From assembly GCA_021234155.1 (NCBI GenBank), contig JAJEKV010000008.1, positions 19,173,308 to 19,237,307 of the forward strand: a stretch of 64,000 nt of DNA, in the 5' to 3' direction. A model generated the notes under the pieces. That model was given only the letters and a program-made list of their open reading frames with translations. It was not told where the DNA came from and made no database searches. This document shows positions 44,115-55,599 of the stretch, piece after piece (positions within the stretch are counted from its first letter, which is position 1; each line of letters opens with the position of its first letter). A program made the translations under genes and the position numbers. Origin of the DNA: Isoetes taiwanensis. Lineage: Eukaryota > Streptophyta > Lycopodiopsida > Isoetales > Isoetaceae.

Positions 44115-44438
44115 GGGTGTGTTTTTTATTTACATACTCAATCTCTAGTGTGGGCGACGCATGTGCTGGTTGAGTGCTGGACCCGTCACATTACATTTTC
44201 GCCGCACGTCAAAGGCCTTCACGCGTCATTTTCTCTTGGGCGCCAAATTCTGTTGGTCGATCCGAAGCACCGGAATTTGCCACTTCAGCAATCCGTGGTG
44301 CTGCTAATCCGTCTTCTTTATGCGAGGTTGTGACCGCTGATGCAAAATGAATTTTAAAATTAGATTTGGCGGTTTTGGTAGTGTCCACAGCAATAATTTC
44401 ATGAGTTTCTTTGCTGCTAATTTTCTCCAGTTCTGGCT

Positions 44439-45540
44439 ATGGCGCACTGGAGAGAGGCATTTTGTGCATCTGTGTGCAAGACACATGTTAATTTTGATGT
44501 GGTCAAACTGCTATCTAGCCTTCAATTTTTTCTCGTGAACAGGGGTGAAAACTTCTTTGCCATTTGTTCTCGAATTGCTGATGCAATTTCTCAGCAATCT
44601 GCACAAGCGAATTTGTGCAAGAATTGCAGCATGGTAACTGATACTCATAATTCATTACATATTATTTGGTGCTGACAAGCAAAATAGACACAATTTGAAT
44701 GATAAGCAACTTATTTGTGAATCAAGATGCAGAACAAGAGATCCACACACCGCTACAAATGGATCCCATACATCCAAAGTACTAATTTACTTCATAGTTG
44801 TTGGGAACTGCTCTCCTAATTTGTTGGTGTTGGTTGTGTTGATGAAGTGCTTTCATGTTTAGAATCTTTTCCCGAACCTTATGAACAAATTGAATCAAAT
44901 GCACAATTACCTGAAGGCAATGAATGTCACTTAAGTTTTACAAACCTTGTTTCCAAGGTAATTTCCAAGTCTTTTCTTTTCTTTCAATCTTTTTACTTAA
45001 TTTAAGTAATTTTATTTCTTATCCATCTTTAGATTCTTTTCCCCAAGACTTTGAAGATTATGAAGGTTGGCGCCAACAAAGCACTCAAAGAAACCCAATG
45101 TCATGAAGAACCTTGTTTTGAAGGTAAGTAAGTTTAGCAATTTACTTTCGAACCCGAAAGATTTCTCTAATATTGAACTTCAAAAATATTTTGCGGATGG
45201 TGATGCTTTTAGAAGGTATAGAGCTGAGTTAAGGAGAAAGGAGAGGAGTCTTAAAAGGGAAAGAGAGCTTGCGTGAGATGAAGAAGCCTTACTACAAGGA
45301 GATCTCAAAGACATGGAAAAAGAGAAGGTTATCAAAAAAGACTTGCACTCAAGGTAAAAAAGGTTCTTCAAAGTGCAAATTTTAAAGATAGAAAGGAGAT
45401 ACTTCAATCTGCTGAGAAAGTGGCTTCTGAACTTGTTTGTTCCAAGCAAAGAAGGAAGAGTCTCAGATTGAAGAGTATTGTAGAAAATTTAAAAAAATCT
45501 TTTGCGCTCATAAGAATGAGAAGAAAATGAGATATTAGGA
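44439..45540 (+). other. Element C, 5' coding-like region (Cys pairs, coiled coil)
   Basis: 44439-44675 is an open frame starting MAHWREAFCASVCKTH with further pairs LCKNC; 45067-45276 encodes a charged coil FRRYRAELRRKERSLKRERE. These could be N-terminal exons of the transposase or a separate small gene. No motif recognised; the coil resembles those next to the RING fingers of A and F1 only in composition. Confidence 0.35.
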
Positions 45541-45558
45541 GGGCAAAGAAATGCTGCC

Positions 45559-47973
45559 ATGGTTTATGTTGTCAATAGTGACATCAACAAATCAGCATTC
45601 TCTAGAACTCTATGCTTGAACAGAAGATTGTTACAAACTAACTTTGAAGAAGGAGAGTATGTGCTGAACATGGTGATGGACCATGGTCCATGTTCAAGAA
45701 TAAGATTAGATGTGACAAACTATCTTACAATGAGAGAAAACTAGTTGTTGACTTTTGGAGGTACAACACAAGGGTTTCTCCATGTAAGAAGCATGTCATC
45801 AAGATTAAAGCCTCATCAGGAAAGAAGATCTTGCATGCACTTCACTTTCTTGAGGAGACCCAGGTAATTCTTAAGAAAATTGTTACAATGATGAAAAGTT
45901 TTAATCTGTGACATCTTTGATTTGTTTCGGGTAGTTTTTTACCAATGCTTTGTAAAACAATATCCGAAATTTCAAATATCATTTTCAAAGATTCCATGCT
46001 CAAACCTCCATATGTGAGGAAGGTAAAAGATAGAGAAACTTGCTGCTGTATCTATCATTTGAGAATTGACTTTGTGAGACTGGCCATAAACAAAGTAAGA
46101 CTAGATCAGAACATTCATGGTACCAATTGCACATGCAATTGTGATTTATGTGGTCCAGGACCAACTTGCAATGCGTCTATATTTACATACACTTCAACCT
46201 CTGAGCTTTGGAGAGCTATGGTATGTTCTAAGGATGATTCAGAAGAGTGGCATCAACATAACTGTCTGCTACTGAAATGCAAAACATATAGAACAAAAAA
46301 GATCCCAACTTGTCCACAAGAAAGAGATTACAAGTTGGACCATCAAGTAGAGTGGAAGACATTTGTTAAGGTGATGCACATGTTCTTGACACGTTCTTGT
46401 GAAATGTACATGAATTGAAACTGTTTTCTTATATGACAGGTTTATGACGACAAGGTAACATTTTGCACACTTATAATCAACTAAGAACATTTGGTATTGC
46501 AATTGCCATTCTTATAGAAATAGTTATTATGGGGCAGAACATAGTTGAAGAACCTTTAAGAAGGTCACTTTGAGAAGGTGAAAAATGTGAAGAAGAAAAG
46601 TGCAAAGAATAGCGGATTCCTTGAAAGACCGCAAAAGAGAATTGGTAAGCAAACTGTTGTTGAGCAGCCTGGTCAGAAAGAAGTTTCAATAGCTACTAAG
46701 AAGGTACTATACTGCTAATGAATTGCTTATTCCAAGAAGGTGGTAATGACATGTGTTTATTGTCATTTACAGCAAGCTCCCAAACCTGTCAACAAGCTTG
46801 TGTACAAGAAAACACCAGTACCAGAGTTGTTCAAATTTGGTGACACCTTTCTTAATGCTTTTATTCCTCATAATTATGAAGCAAGATGGCAAGCAAAACA
46901 GTTCAGGGAGTGCTTGGCAACCTTTCCAAAGGACACTATAGTTTCAGTCATTGACTTTGCAGAGAACTATACCTTCAAAATTCAACAAGAAATACAAAGC
47001 CTGCATTGGAGGAATGACCAATGCTCCATTTTGGTGCATATCACTTATAGGCATGCTACCAATTCTACAGAGCAAAAAAGAAAGAGCACTCACACATGAG
47101 ATGTTGAAGAGGAATTCAGTACCACTAAGGAATGCACATGATGTAGTTGTGTTTTGCATTTCACATTTTAAATCAGATTGTGAGATAGAAGGAGAGGAAA
47201 AATATAGGTATGGTGCTAGTATGGAAATTAGTTGTGTTTAAAACAATATTGAACATTATTTTTTACAGGTTTTTTTGGGAGATAACTATCAATGATGTTG
47301 ATAGGAGTGATAGCCATGATTGTAAGACATTAACAGGGATCGAGAAAGTTCCATTGTATCGGGGCTGTTCATGCCAATGACCCTACTCGGGGTAGCTCAT
47401 ATGGATTTCAGTTGCTTTTGTGTCGCCACCGGGGCGGGAAAGTATGGGAAGTGCATAAACAAAAGCAGAATAGGATCTTGGGTTTATTCTGAACTAAGTC
47501 CTGGTGTTGAAGAGGTGCTGGAAACTCTGCAGGGTCCTATCTATGAAGGGGATCATGAATGGGTATCTGATGTAGTTGATGTTGGGGATAATTTTGCAGT
47601 ACCATCTGAGGCCAACAACAAAGAAAAAGTGGACTTTTATATTATCCGATGCACTAAACCTAAGCACATTGTGGAAAAGGCATTTAAAGATGCATGGGGT
47701 GCTAAATTTGCAAGAAGAGAAGTGGTTCTGTCAGGCAAGTATTACAAGTTCATGGGAGGAAATCAATATGAATTGCTTGAGGATGCACCAGAATGCCATG
47801 CATATAGCCACTTGGTCATGTCATGTTGTTTTGATATGTTACATGCAAATGAGAACATATATGAACTTCCAATGGATGTTCATGATCATCTTCTGGACCG
47901 AGTTTTGGAGCACAAGAGTAGTCTATATGCTGATAGCATAATTGATGATGATAAGGCTGCACCAAGTTGCTGA
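45559..47973 (+). pseudogene. Element C transposase with catalytic core deleted
   Basis: Follows the element A protein block by block: DINKSAFSRTLCLNRRLL (helix-turn-helix region), VVDFWRYNTRVSPCKKHV with donor at ETQ|GT (45862), LKPPYVRKVKDRETCCCIYH and the Cys-rich NCTCNCDLCGPG near 46000-46160, LWRAMVCSKDDSEEWHQH, KIPTCPQERD, then FIPHNYEARWQAKQFRECLA and FAENYTFKIQQEIQSLHW near 46990. The SDD, SDG-QFK and HGKG blocks that should come next are absent; the sequence goes directly to NAHDVVVFCISHF and DVDRSDSHDCKTLTGIEK. The C-terminus (47371-47973, 200 codons) is one clean frame with FYIIRCTKPKHIVEKAF and GKYYKFMGG. It cannot catalyse transposition, so element C was moved in trans. Confidence 0.72.
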
Positions 47974-48056
47974 AGAAAGAGTACCAAATGAATATTTTAC
48001 TGACATAATCTCATTGCTCTTACAAACACCTCATGTACATTCATTTGATAATGAAA

Positions 48057-48355
48057 TCATATACAACATTGTAGTATATTCAAATGAATTATGGTTCTCA
48101 TTCATTTGCAGATTGCAGATATGAATTGGCATAATTGTGAAGTTAATTGGTTACCAAACAATCAATCATATACAACATTGTAGTATATTCAAATGAATTA
48201 TGGTTCTCATTCATTTGCAGATTGCAGATATGAATTGGCATAATTGTGAAGTTAATTGGTTACCAAACAATCAATCATATACAACATTGTAGTATATTCA
48301 AATGAATTATGGTTCTCATTCATTTGCAGATTGCATAAACGAACTGGTACCATAA
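48057..48355. repeat. 108-base tandem repeat, 2.8 copies, element C
   Basis: atcatatacaacattgtagt begins at about 48057, 48165 and 48273. Copies are nearly identical and lie just after the transposase end, between the convergent genes, where element A also has tandem repeats. Confidence 0.85.
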
Positions 48356-48564
48356 ATGTGAAGCTAATTGTTTAGTATATTGCTTACAAAGCATATGACA
48401 TAATTAAAAAAGATTTCAAAAGTGTATCCCTTTCATTGATACATAATATGGCATCGAAAAAGTTACATGCCTTCAAAAGTTCATACTTAATATCAGTACA
48501 TACTTGGATCAGCCGAAACATAACAAAATATAAACAAGCTTCAAACTTCAGACCTGAAGATCTT

Positions 48565-49713
48565 TCAAACCTGCAAATCCTTTAATATTTCCTTATCCAG
48601 CCTCTTTATGAACTTCTGTGCAAGAGTAAGACCTTCCTCCTCGATTGAATATCTGAATCCACGGTGTGACTTCACGGGGGGTAGCAATAACATCATCACT
48701 AACAGGTTGGCCTGAAACTTGCTTGGGATCTCATGTTCGGGAATAGTAACTTTTGTAAGACTTGGTGGACCGTGTCTTGCTTTCTTCTTTGCTCCTAAGA
48801 ATCTTCTTCTTACCTTTCCTCTTGGCAACAAAATTTGTAGCCATAGGTTTTGCATACTCGGTTTACCGAATTAGAATCCTCAAATTTCTCTCAACCTTCA
48901 CGGGTTTTTTTAACCTTTGTCACTTTCACATCTTAGTCTCAAGATTCATTCTCCTGGATATTTCATGTTCATCCGACTTGAAGTAGCCAAGTTCTTCTTG
49001 TAGCTTCTCCGTACTTCTATGCCACAACACCGCCATCATACAATGCATAGTGTCCAAAAAACAAACAAAGCAACACACATGGAACTTATGGTCACATGAT
49101 AACTTGATAAGAAAACTATAATCGAGGCTAAAAGATAAACCACAACCTTCACATCTTTTTTAAGAACCGATCTACAGGCGGATCATAAATACCCATATGA
49201 ACATTCAAAGCCTTCTTACCTCGATGAGCAACCGCAAAGCAAGAATATGTTTGCACTTTGCATGCCGAAAAGTCATCCTATGACCATAAGCTTCTATATT
49301 AACTTCCAAAGACGTTATTTCCTCCTTCAACTTCGCTTTTCGGATATACTAGCACTCCCAATGGTGGCGAAAAGCATGGCCATCAGATTTTCTTCCTCCT
49401 TCTTCAAATACTCCACCAAAGTCGAATTGTTAGGTAAATCAGCCTTTGTAAAGCTTAATAGCTTTTTTCTTCTCGGATATCTGTGTATAACAGACTTGCA
49501 TGTAGCATCAAAGAGTTCATAGCTCCTTCTAGCCTTAACAAAGTTTTTTTTTTGTAGTTATATCTTCTTCACTTTTCTTACTCATATCTGAAAGACTTCT
49601 AATGTGATTCATAATTACATTCAAGTTAACATCAAAACAGTTTAACTTCTTCCTTACTTTTTGAACTATAGAATATCTATGAGAATCTGCGACCGAGAGA
49701 TGCCCAATTCACC
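48565..49713 (-). other. Element C, decayed accessory coding region
   Basis: On the minus strand near 48840, frames give MATNFVAKRKGKKKILRSKE, a nuclear-localisation-like basic cluster, ending at a stop near 48565. The intervening kilobase is AT-rich with short frames. Probably the 3' exons of the gene starting at 50170; not recognised. Confidence 0.3.
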
Positions 49714-50170
49714 TTATAATTTTTCTGGATCAGCCAAAGCTTTAGGGGTGTTACGCCATACAAATGCCCTTGCAAATCGTGTCCAGAACTTCATTATTAG
49801 TAGGGCCATTACGGTAAACTTTTCGGCAGGATCATTGAACTTCTGCTCAAAAGCCGGCTTGATCTCTTTCACATTTATCTTCCCTGACCTTAGTGGTACC
49901 TGAAAAACGGACGAAACTTCAGCAGCTGATACCTCATGTGACTTGATTTGACTCGGTTTCCTTCCTTCACACTCCACATTCCTAAACTCAGCAAATTCAT
50001 ACCGTGTTCTTGCAGGCTTCAGCTGAAAAAGTAAAAAACAATAAAAAAAGAAGCACAAACAAGATTTCTGAACAAAGGAAAAAAGAACTGAGCACAAAGA
50101 AAAACAAACATTTCTGATCAAAGGAAAAAAAAAGTAATGTGAGTACCTCTGCCACAGGCGTAGAACTCAT
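49714..50170 (-). CDS. Element C accessory gene, first two exons
   Basis: Exon 1 (50170-50147) encodes MSSTPVAE and ends at a GT donor; after an intron with a TTTTTCAG acceptor, exon 2 (50022-49714) continues in the same phase with LKPARTRYEFAEFRNVECEG and VPLRSGKINVKEIKPAFEQK to a stop after DPEKL. The join is clean, which supports a real gene. It occupies the place taken by the RING/HAD genes in A and the Ulp1/HAD genes in D, mirrored. No known domain seen. Confidence 0.45.
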
Positions 50171-50468
50171 GGTAGCAACCTCGAATTGTGCAAGAAAAAA
50201 ACAGAGCTGGGTTACTGCTCGAAACTTCGTTCGGTCGATTGCCGGAGTGCAAGAGAAAGGATTATAGCGCGAAAATTGAAGCTCATGATTCCTTGAATCA
50301 GAGAGGGAATGATTCGCCGTGAGAAATGAATAACCCGTCAGTACCCGTCCGTGTTCGCTAATGAATAACCCGTCAGTACCCGTCAGCGCCCGTCCGTGTT
50401 CGCTAATGAAGGTGCTAACAAGGTGCTGGAACTCCTAAAAGTTGGGTAGGTTAAGTAAAAACATACCC
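50171..50468. repeat. Element C right subterminal region
   Basis: CCCGTCAGTACCCGTC and gtccgtgttcgctaatgaa are each repeated (50335-50410), and AAGGTGCTGG/AAGGTGCTAAC words follow up to the TIR at 50444-50468. Confidence 0.6.
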
Positions 50469-50472
50469 CCAT

Positions 50473-51444
50473 CGCCCTGCAGGACTTTTACACCCTTTGG
50501 ATATTCCACAAGAACGATGGGAATCTATTTCTATGGATTTCATCACTGGTCTTCCAAAAACTTCAAAGAAACATGATGCAATTTTGGTAGTGGTGGACCG
50601 CTTGACTAAGTTGGCTCACTTCTTACCATGTAAGAAAAGCATCACTGGAAGCTAGGTTGCTAAGTTATTCATTAAGGATGTTTTTAAGATTCATGGCTTA
50701 CCCAAATCTATTGTGTCTGATAGGGATTCAAAATTTACTGGCCATTTTTGGACCAGTTTATTTGAGTCTCTTGGGACGGAACTTAAGTTTAGTTCTTCAT
50801 ATCATCCCGAAACAGATGGTCAGACTGAACGTACTAATCGTACTTTGGAAGATATGTTACGGAGTTTCGTCGCTGACAAACCTTCTTTATGGGAAGATTC
50901 TCTTCCTCTCATTGAGTTTGCATACAACAGCTCTGTGCATTCTTCCATAGGGGTAACGCCTTTTCAAGCTGCTTATGGTTTCACTCCTCGAACCCCGACA
51001 AATTGGTTGGCGAATTCTCGTGTTGAGATGGCTGATCAAATGGTTCAGGACATGGGTGGTATTATTACTGCCGTACGAGATAAGATAAGTCAAGCACAAC
51101 TTCAACAAAAGAAGTTTGCAGATAGACATCGAAGACATTTGGAATTTTCGGTGGGAGATAAAGTATTGGTGTATATTGCGCCACACCGTTATGTTTCCAT
51201 TACTAAGAAGTATCCAAAGTTACGTCCTAGGTACTTTGGACCTTATGAAATCTTACGTAAGTTTAATGATGTAAGTTATGAACTCCAACTTCCACCAGCT
51301 TGGAAGAGGATTCACCCAGTGTTTCATGTCTCCCTTTTGAAACCATTTGTGGTGAATGAATACACTCAGACTGAACCCGAGGATGCACCGCCTCCTCAGT
51401 TCGTTGATGGAAATAAGGTTCTGATTGAACCACTTAAGTTATTG
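50473..51444 (+). pseudogene. Gypsy integrase core and C-terminus
   Basis: RNase-H-fold integrase core with the DDE residues: first Asp in [11 protein letters not shown] (50527), second in SDRDSKFTGHFW (50718), Glu in GQTERTNRTLEDMLR (50830). One in-frame TAG lies near 50653. The C-terminal segment with KVLVYIAPHRY and the GPYEILRKFNDVSYELQLP fold follows. The frame meets the TIR of element E at 51445 and stops on its TGA. The chromodomain that completes the protein is at 61853-62012. Confidence 0.9.
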
Positions 51445-51470
51445 GGGTGAAAGCATGTTGTAGTGGAACA
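51445..51470. repeat. Element E left terminal inverted repeat
   Basis: GGGTGAAAGCATGTTG followed by TAGTGGAACA; the reverse complement of 61827-61852 is identical. Confidence 0.93.
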
Positions 51471-51718
51471 CCCTGGGTGTCCCCCCTGTCCTCCTAAAAA
51501 TGTGGTGGGAGATATCAAATTTGTGGTGCGATTTTAAATGTTTGTTTGGCGCCTAGTGCATGTACTGCCCGGATTCAATCATTTCTTGAACTGCAACAAC
51601 CCGATTCCTACGCCACCCGTCCCATTCCAATTTCCTACGCCACCCGTCCCATTCCAATCTCCACCGAACCGATTTCTAAACCCACGACCCACCCGCGCCT
51701 TTCCTGAAGCACACGGCT

Positions 51719-51956
51719 ATGGCGCTTAATCCGGTTGTGGATCAATCCGGTTCATACCTTCAATCATTTAATTTGGAAGCAAATCTGCCTAAAATCTCAA
51801 ACCGGAGCACAGGTAAGAGAAAGAGAACTCCAGAACAAGAACGGGATCATAAAAGACGCCAAAGGAAAAGACAAAGGGAAGCTAAAGAAGAATTAGCAAA
51901 AAATTGCAACAGCGAGAGGAGGATCCACGAACGGCCTCTACCAAAGGCGTCGGATG
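51719..51956 (+). CDS. Basic-region protein exon, element E
   Basis: ATG at 51719 opens MALNPVVDQSGSYLQSFNLE and then a strongly basic segment KRKRTPEQERDHKRRQRKRQ, REAKEELAK, which resembles the DNA-contacting region of bZIP proteins but lacks an obvious leucine zipper in this exon. A GT (gcgtcggatg|gtatta) follows at 51957, so this may be exon 1 of a split gene. Later short frames (52388-52520, 53155-53406) may be further exons but are broken. A DNA-binding accessory role is inferred. Confidence 0.4.
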
Positions 51957-52619
51957 GTATTAAAATTGTTATCTTCATTTCATAGCACCACTAAAGGCTT
52001 GTCTAACGATAAAGAAAGAGGTTTTACTAGATTATCTGGGGATGACACAATGGACAACGTGCTTGGCGAAGAGTCGAAAAGATTTGCAAGCCAAGAGCAT
52101 TGTGGTCAAGAACCTCGTGGCTTCCATTCAACTTGTGAAGAAGTCTAACAAAGAATGGCGGTTTAGCAGCCAAGAGTAGTTGCCTTGCTATGGCCGTAGA
52201 GGAAGCATTAATACCGAAAGTGCTAATCTGTCGGTGCTTTCGGGGTTTTGGTAAACCTTTGGGTGTTCATCCTAGGAATCTTACCAAAGCAAAATTGAAG
52301 AGGGAAGAGATAGATTGCAAAGGGGGGGAAATGGGTTTTGTATAAAAGAGTTAGAAGAGCGTATGCAATTCCCAATTCATCTAGAACTTGTCTAAAAAGA
52401 ATTTTGGTCCAGCAATATGGTCTCTCCAAATGCAAAGGATGTTAGATTCGAGATTGGAGCGAAATGTAAGAGAGGATCATGCCACTCACTATCTGGAAGA
52501 ATCCACGAGGTTATTTCATTTCTTCATCTTCACCACATTTTTTATTGTTAATGTGATGTGGTTAGTGATTGCTTGTGATATGTGGTTCTTTGTGGTTAGT
52601 GATTGCTTGTGGTGTGTGG

Positions 52620-53060
52620 TGCCTATTAATCTTTGTGATATATGATATGTCTTGCCTAGTGTGGTGAGGCCGCGTGGTGTGAAATAAATCTTTGTCAATA
52701 TATGCTTTGTGGTGCCTAGTGTGGTGAATAACATGGTGTAAAATACATCTTTGTAATATATGCTATGTGGTGCCTAGTGTGGTGAAAAATATGGTGTAAA
52801 ATAAATGCTCTAAATATCGCGTTGTGGTGCCTAGTGTGGTGAATAACATGGTGTAAAATAAATCTTTGTAATATATGCTATGTGGTCCCTAGTGTGGTGA
52901 ATAACATGGTGTGGTGTCTAGTGTGGTGCCTAGTGTGGTGCCGTGTGGTGCCTAGTGTGGTGCCTAGTGTGGTTAAAAATATGGTGTAAAATAAATGTCT
53001 TTGTAATCTATTCTATGTGGTGCCTAGTGTGGTGAATAATAACGAGGTGTAAGATGAATG
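52620..53060. repeat. 58-base tandem array with GTGGTGCCTAGTGTGGTG, element E
   Basis: About seven units of ctttgtaatatatgctatgt, GTGGTGCCTAGTGTGGTG and aataacatggtgtaaaataa. A local expansion near 52910-52975 repeats gtgtggtgcctagtgtggtg alone. Confidence 0.85.
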
Positions 53061-54299
53061 TCCATAATATATGCTATGTTTAATAGAAATCTCAATCGTT
53101 TAATTGACGGGGTGAAAGTGACACACGTAAAAATTACATTAAGGATGGACGAGAATGGGACGGAGAATCATTGGAAATCTGTCACATCAAATGCAAGGTC
53201 AATCATTCAAAAGCTGGTTTGTCGAAAGCATTGGGGAAACCATAAATCTAGTTTTGCATGCGGACATTGGCTTATCACAATCCAGCTATGGCGGAAGAAA
53301 ACGAGAAGGAGAACACGAGCACAAACAATTTCACCAGTTCAAATGCAATGATCTGGTAGGACCTATCTTTGGAGCAAATAAACCGAGAAACGCAGGCGGA
53401 TATTAGAGGAGCCGGAGGACCCATGAATTCTCGAGGTATTCTAGGCTTAAAACATAGGTTAATTCCCGATGGGCTTAAAGAATTAGAAGCCAAAGCGGTG
53501 ATAGGCGGTTGCCTTTCTTTGTAGTAGATGTTGTTTTACACGGATGATGTTGTTTACACGTCACGGTCGGGGAGACTTAACAGTGCAGCGGCCGGCGAGG
53601 GGTTCCGGGGGTGGTGTATGATTTTGAGGATGAGTTCTCGGCTCTCCCCGGCTTGAGGAAGAGGATATGTTCATCCAACTAAAGCAGGAAATGATCCATG
53701 CTTCACCATTAAAAAGTGCTCGACAGGCCGGATGCATGGAGACACAACAACTTCGAGACAATACTTTATGAATCAGATCATAAGTGGGAGCGTAAACGAA
53801 GCTCATGTTTTAGTGTTCTTTGGATTACACCAACTATTCAGCAGAAACACTTGATGAAGTCTTGAACGTACTTGGAAGAAGAAGAGTTACATATCTCACA
53901 ATGCAGGATCTGATTGAGGCCCAGTAACTGTATGTCATCTCTAATGCATTTTGATAATACTAGAAGCTCAGGGTTATAGTTTTCCCTGATTTTTCTGCAT
54001 AGCTTTCACCACAGATTTCACCATAATCAGCCAGGGGCATTGACCATTTTTTGACCGGTCGAGGAAAAATGGAATGGCTCTCAGATTCCTGATAGTATCT
54101 TGACTGATTTTGGTGACAGCAATATATGGATCCCAAATTAGGTCCCTGAATTGATATGAAAGTATTAGGAAAATCCACTTACTGTGGCAATTGTGTAAAG
54201 GGTACTGTATAGATACTTTTATGAATATAAAGAAGTTTCTGTTTTGCATTCTCATTTTTATGCTTGATTCTGAGAAATTTGTACTTGAATGTTGAATGA
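53061..54299. other. Element E, broken coding-like stretch
   Basis: Plus-strand frames such as NLVLHADIGLSQSSYGGRKR (53240-53300) and VVYDFEDEFSALPGLRKRIC (53610-53680) look protein-like but are short and interrupted; from about 53960 on the sequence is AT-rich with no signal. Confidence 0.3.
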
Positions 54300-54830
54300 A
54301 TTCCAAGGTATAACTGGATTAAACTGAATTAAACTGAATTAAACTTGCACAAGGCACATTAGACATATGGGTGAGATCAAAGAAAGGCACTAAGGCACTG
54401 TGGTATCTGTTTTAGAAACAGGGCACATGGTAAAAATAAATTAGAAATTTACACAAGGCACAAATTTACACAAGACACAAAGACATTACAAACTATTTTC
54501 TGGATTAAACAAAAGGCACAAGGCACGGATTACGGTCGGCACAAGGCCATCGTATGTTAAAACGAGAAGATGCCGAATACCAATTAGAAATTTACACAAG
54601 GTTCAAAAGGCACAAGGCCATCATATATTCAAAAAGGCACTAAGGCCATCATATATTACAAAGAGGCACTAAGGCACAGATCACAAGGGGTGAGTTCACA
54701 AGGGGGTGAGATCAAATGAAGGCACTAAGGCCTATATACCATCTGTTTTTTTCAAAAAAATACAAAGGCACAAAAGGCACATAGACTAACTTGATCAAAA
54801 AAAAAAAAAGGTGGCACACTAGGACTTCAA
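54300..54830. repeat. Degenerate AAGGCAC repeats, element E
   Basis: The word AAGGCAC (often cacaaggcac or gcactaaggc) occurs more than ten times in about 530 bases without a fixed period. Confidence 0.6.
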
Positions 54831-54905
54831 GCTTCATCTGTAAGAAAAAGTGAAGAAAATTAGTTTAGAATACATAAAAGAAAGCAAAAATTTAATGCAT
54901 GCATG

Positions 54906-55355
54906 CTACTTACTCTGTAGAAAATTTTGGAGTTCCAAAAAAACTTCATGTTCTTCTTCGTCTTCTACCTCTTCTTCTTCTTCTTCGGTCTGGTCTTCGC
55001 TCGATTCGTTATCAGAATCTTGGGAATCAAATTGATCATCAGAAGAAGCTTCATCAGAGGAATCAAAATTAGAGGAGGATTCCACCTCTTCTGAAAGCTC
55101 CGAAAGATCTTCAGAGCTTTCAGAAGAGGTGGAATCAGACTCAGAGCTCTCAGGCTCAGGGCTCTCGGGTACTGGGCTCTCAGGTTCGGGCTCCAGCAAA
55201 TGGTAATTTGGCCAAGATCCTATTTCATAACTGGCCATCACCTGTGCCAAAGGAATTGAAAGCAGTTTCCGGCGCTTAGGGGAGGGAGAGCGAGAGCGAG
55301 AGGGAGAGGGAGAGGCAGAGCTGGAGGGAGAGCGGCAGCAATGCGCCGCCATCAC
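54906..55355 (-). CDS. Ser/Arg- and Ser/Glu-rich low-complexity protein, element E
   Basis: Open frame of 149 codons from ATG at 55355 (a second Met follows). The N-terminus is SR-rich (SPSPSRSRSPSPKRRKLLSI, an SR-like and nuclear-localisation-like segment). The middle, ESPVPESPEPESSESDS, and a long Ser/Asp/Glu tract follow, with EEEEEEVEDEEEHE near the end, then FLELQNFLQSK and a stop. A disordered, acidic, nuclear protein is predicted. Low complexity makes family assignment impossible; it could also be a chance frame, but the length, start and mixed SR/acidic design argue for a gene. It lies on the opposite strand to the basic-region exon. Confidence 0.5.
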   Translation of the reverse strand: MMAAHCCRSPSSSASPSPSRSRSPSPKRRKLLSIPLAQVMASYEIGSWPNYHLLEPEPESPVPESPEPESSESDSTSSESSEDLSELSEEVESSSNFDSSDEASSDDQFDSQDSDNESSEDQTEEEEEEVEDEEEHEVFLELQNFLQSK

Positions 55356-55537
55356 ATTCGGAAGGAATTGGACGATGCTTCTCCTTCACGACCATAGCCT
55401 ATAAAGGCTGGCGTGAAATTAATTTCGTAGGCTACGATTTTAGGATTTCGTACCATTAGCATCTTTATTCCTAAAGATTTAGTAGGCAACTAATAATAAC
55501 CTCGAAATGACCATTATTATATTTTCTAAAACATAAA

Positions 55538-55562
55538 AAAAATATATATATATATATATATC
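55538..55562. repeat. TA dinucleotide microsatellite
   Basis: About ten TA units following a run of A. Confidence 0.9.
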
Positions 55563-55599
55563 CTGAATTGGCCATTCATGAATAGCTCCAACAGGCCAC

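Larger units (their letters stand above)
44115..50468. mobile_element. Element C: 6.35-kb TIR transposon, internally deleted
   Basis: The left end is GGGTGTGTTTTTTATTTAC; the reverse complement of the right end is GGGTATGTTTTTACTTAACC. Flanking CCAT (44111-44114 and 50469-50472) is a 4-bp duplication; removing the insert and one CCAT puts the Gypsy integrase back in frame. It holds a transposase of the element A/D type on the plus strand, lacking the catalytic core, and accessory genes on the minus strand, converging on it. It must be younger than the Gypsy. Confidence 0.8.
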
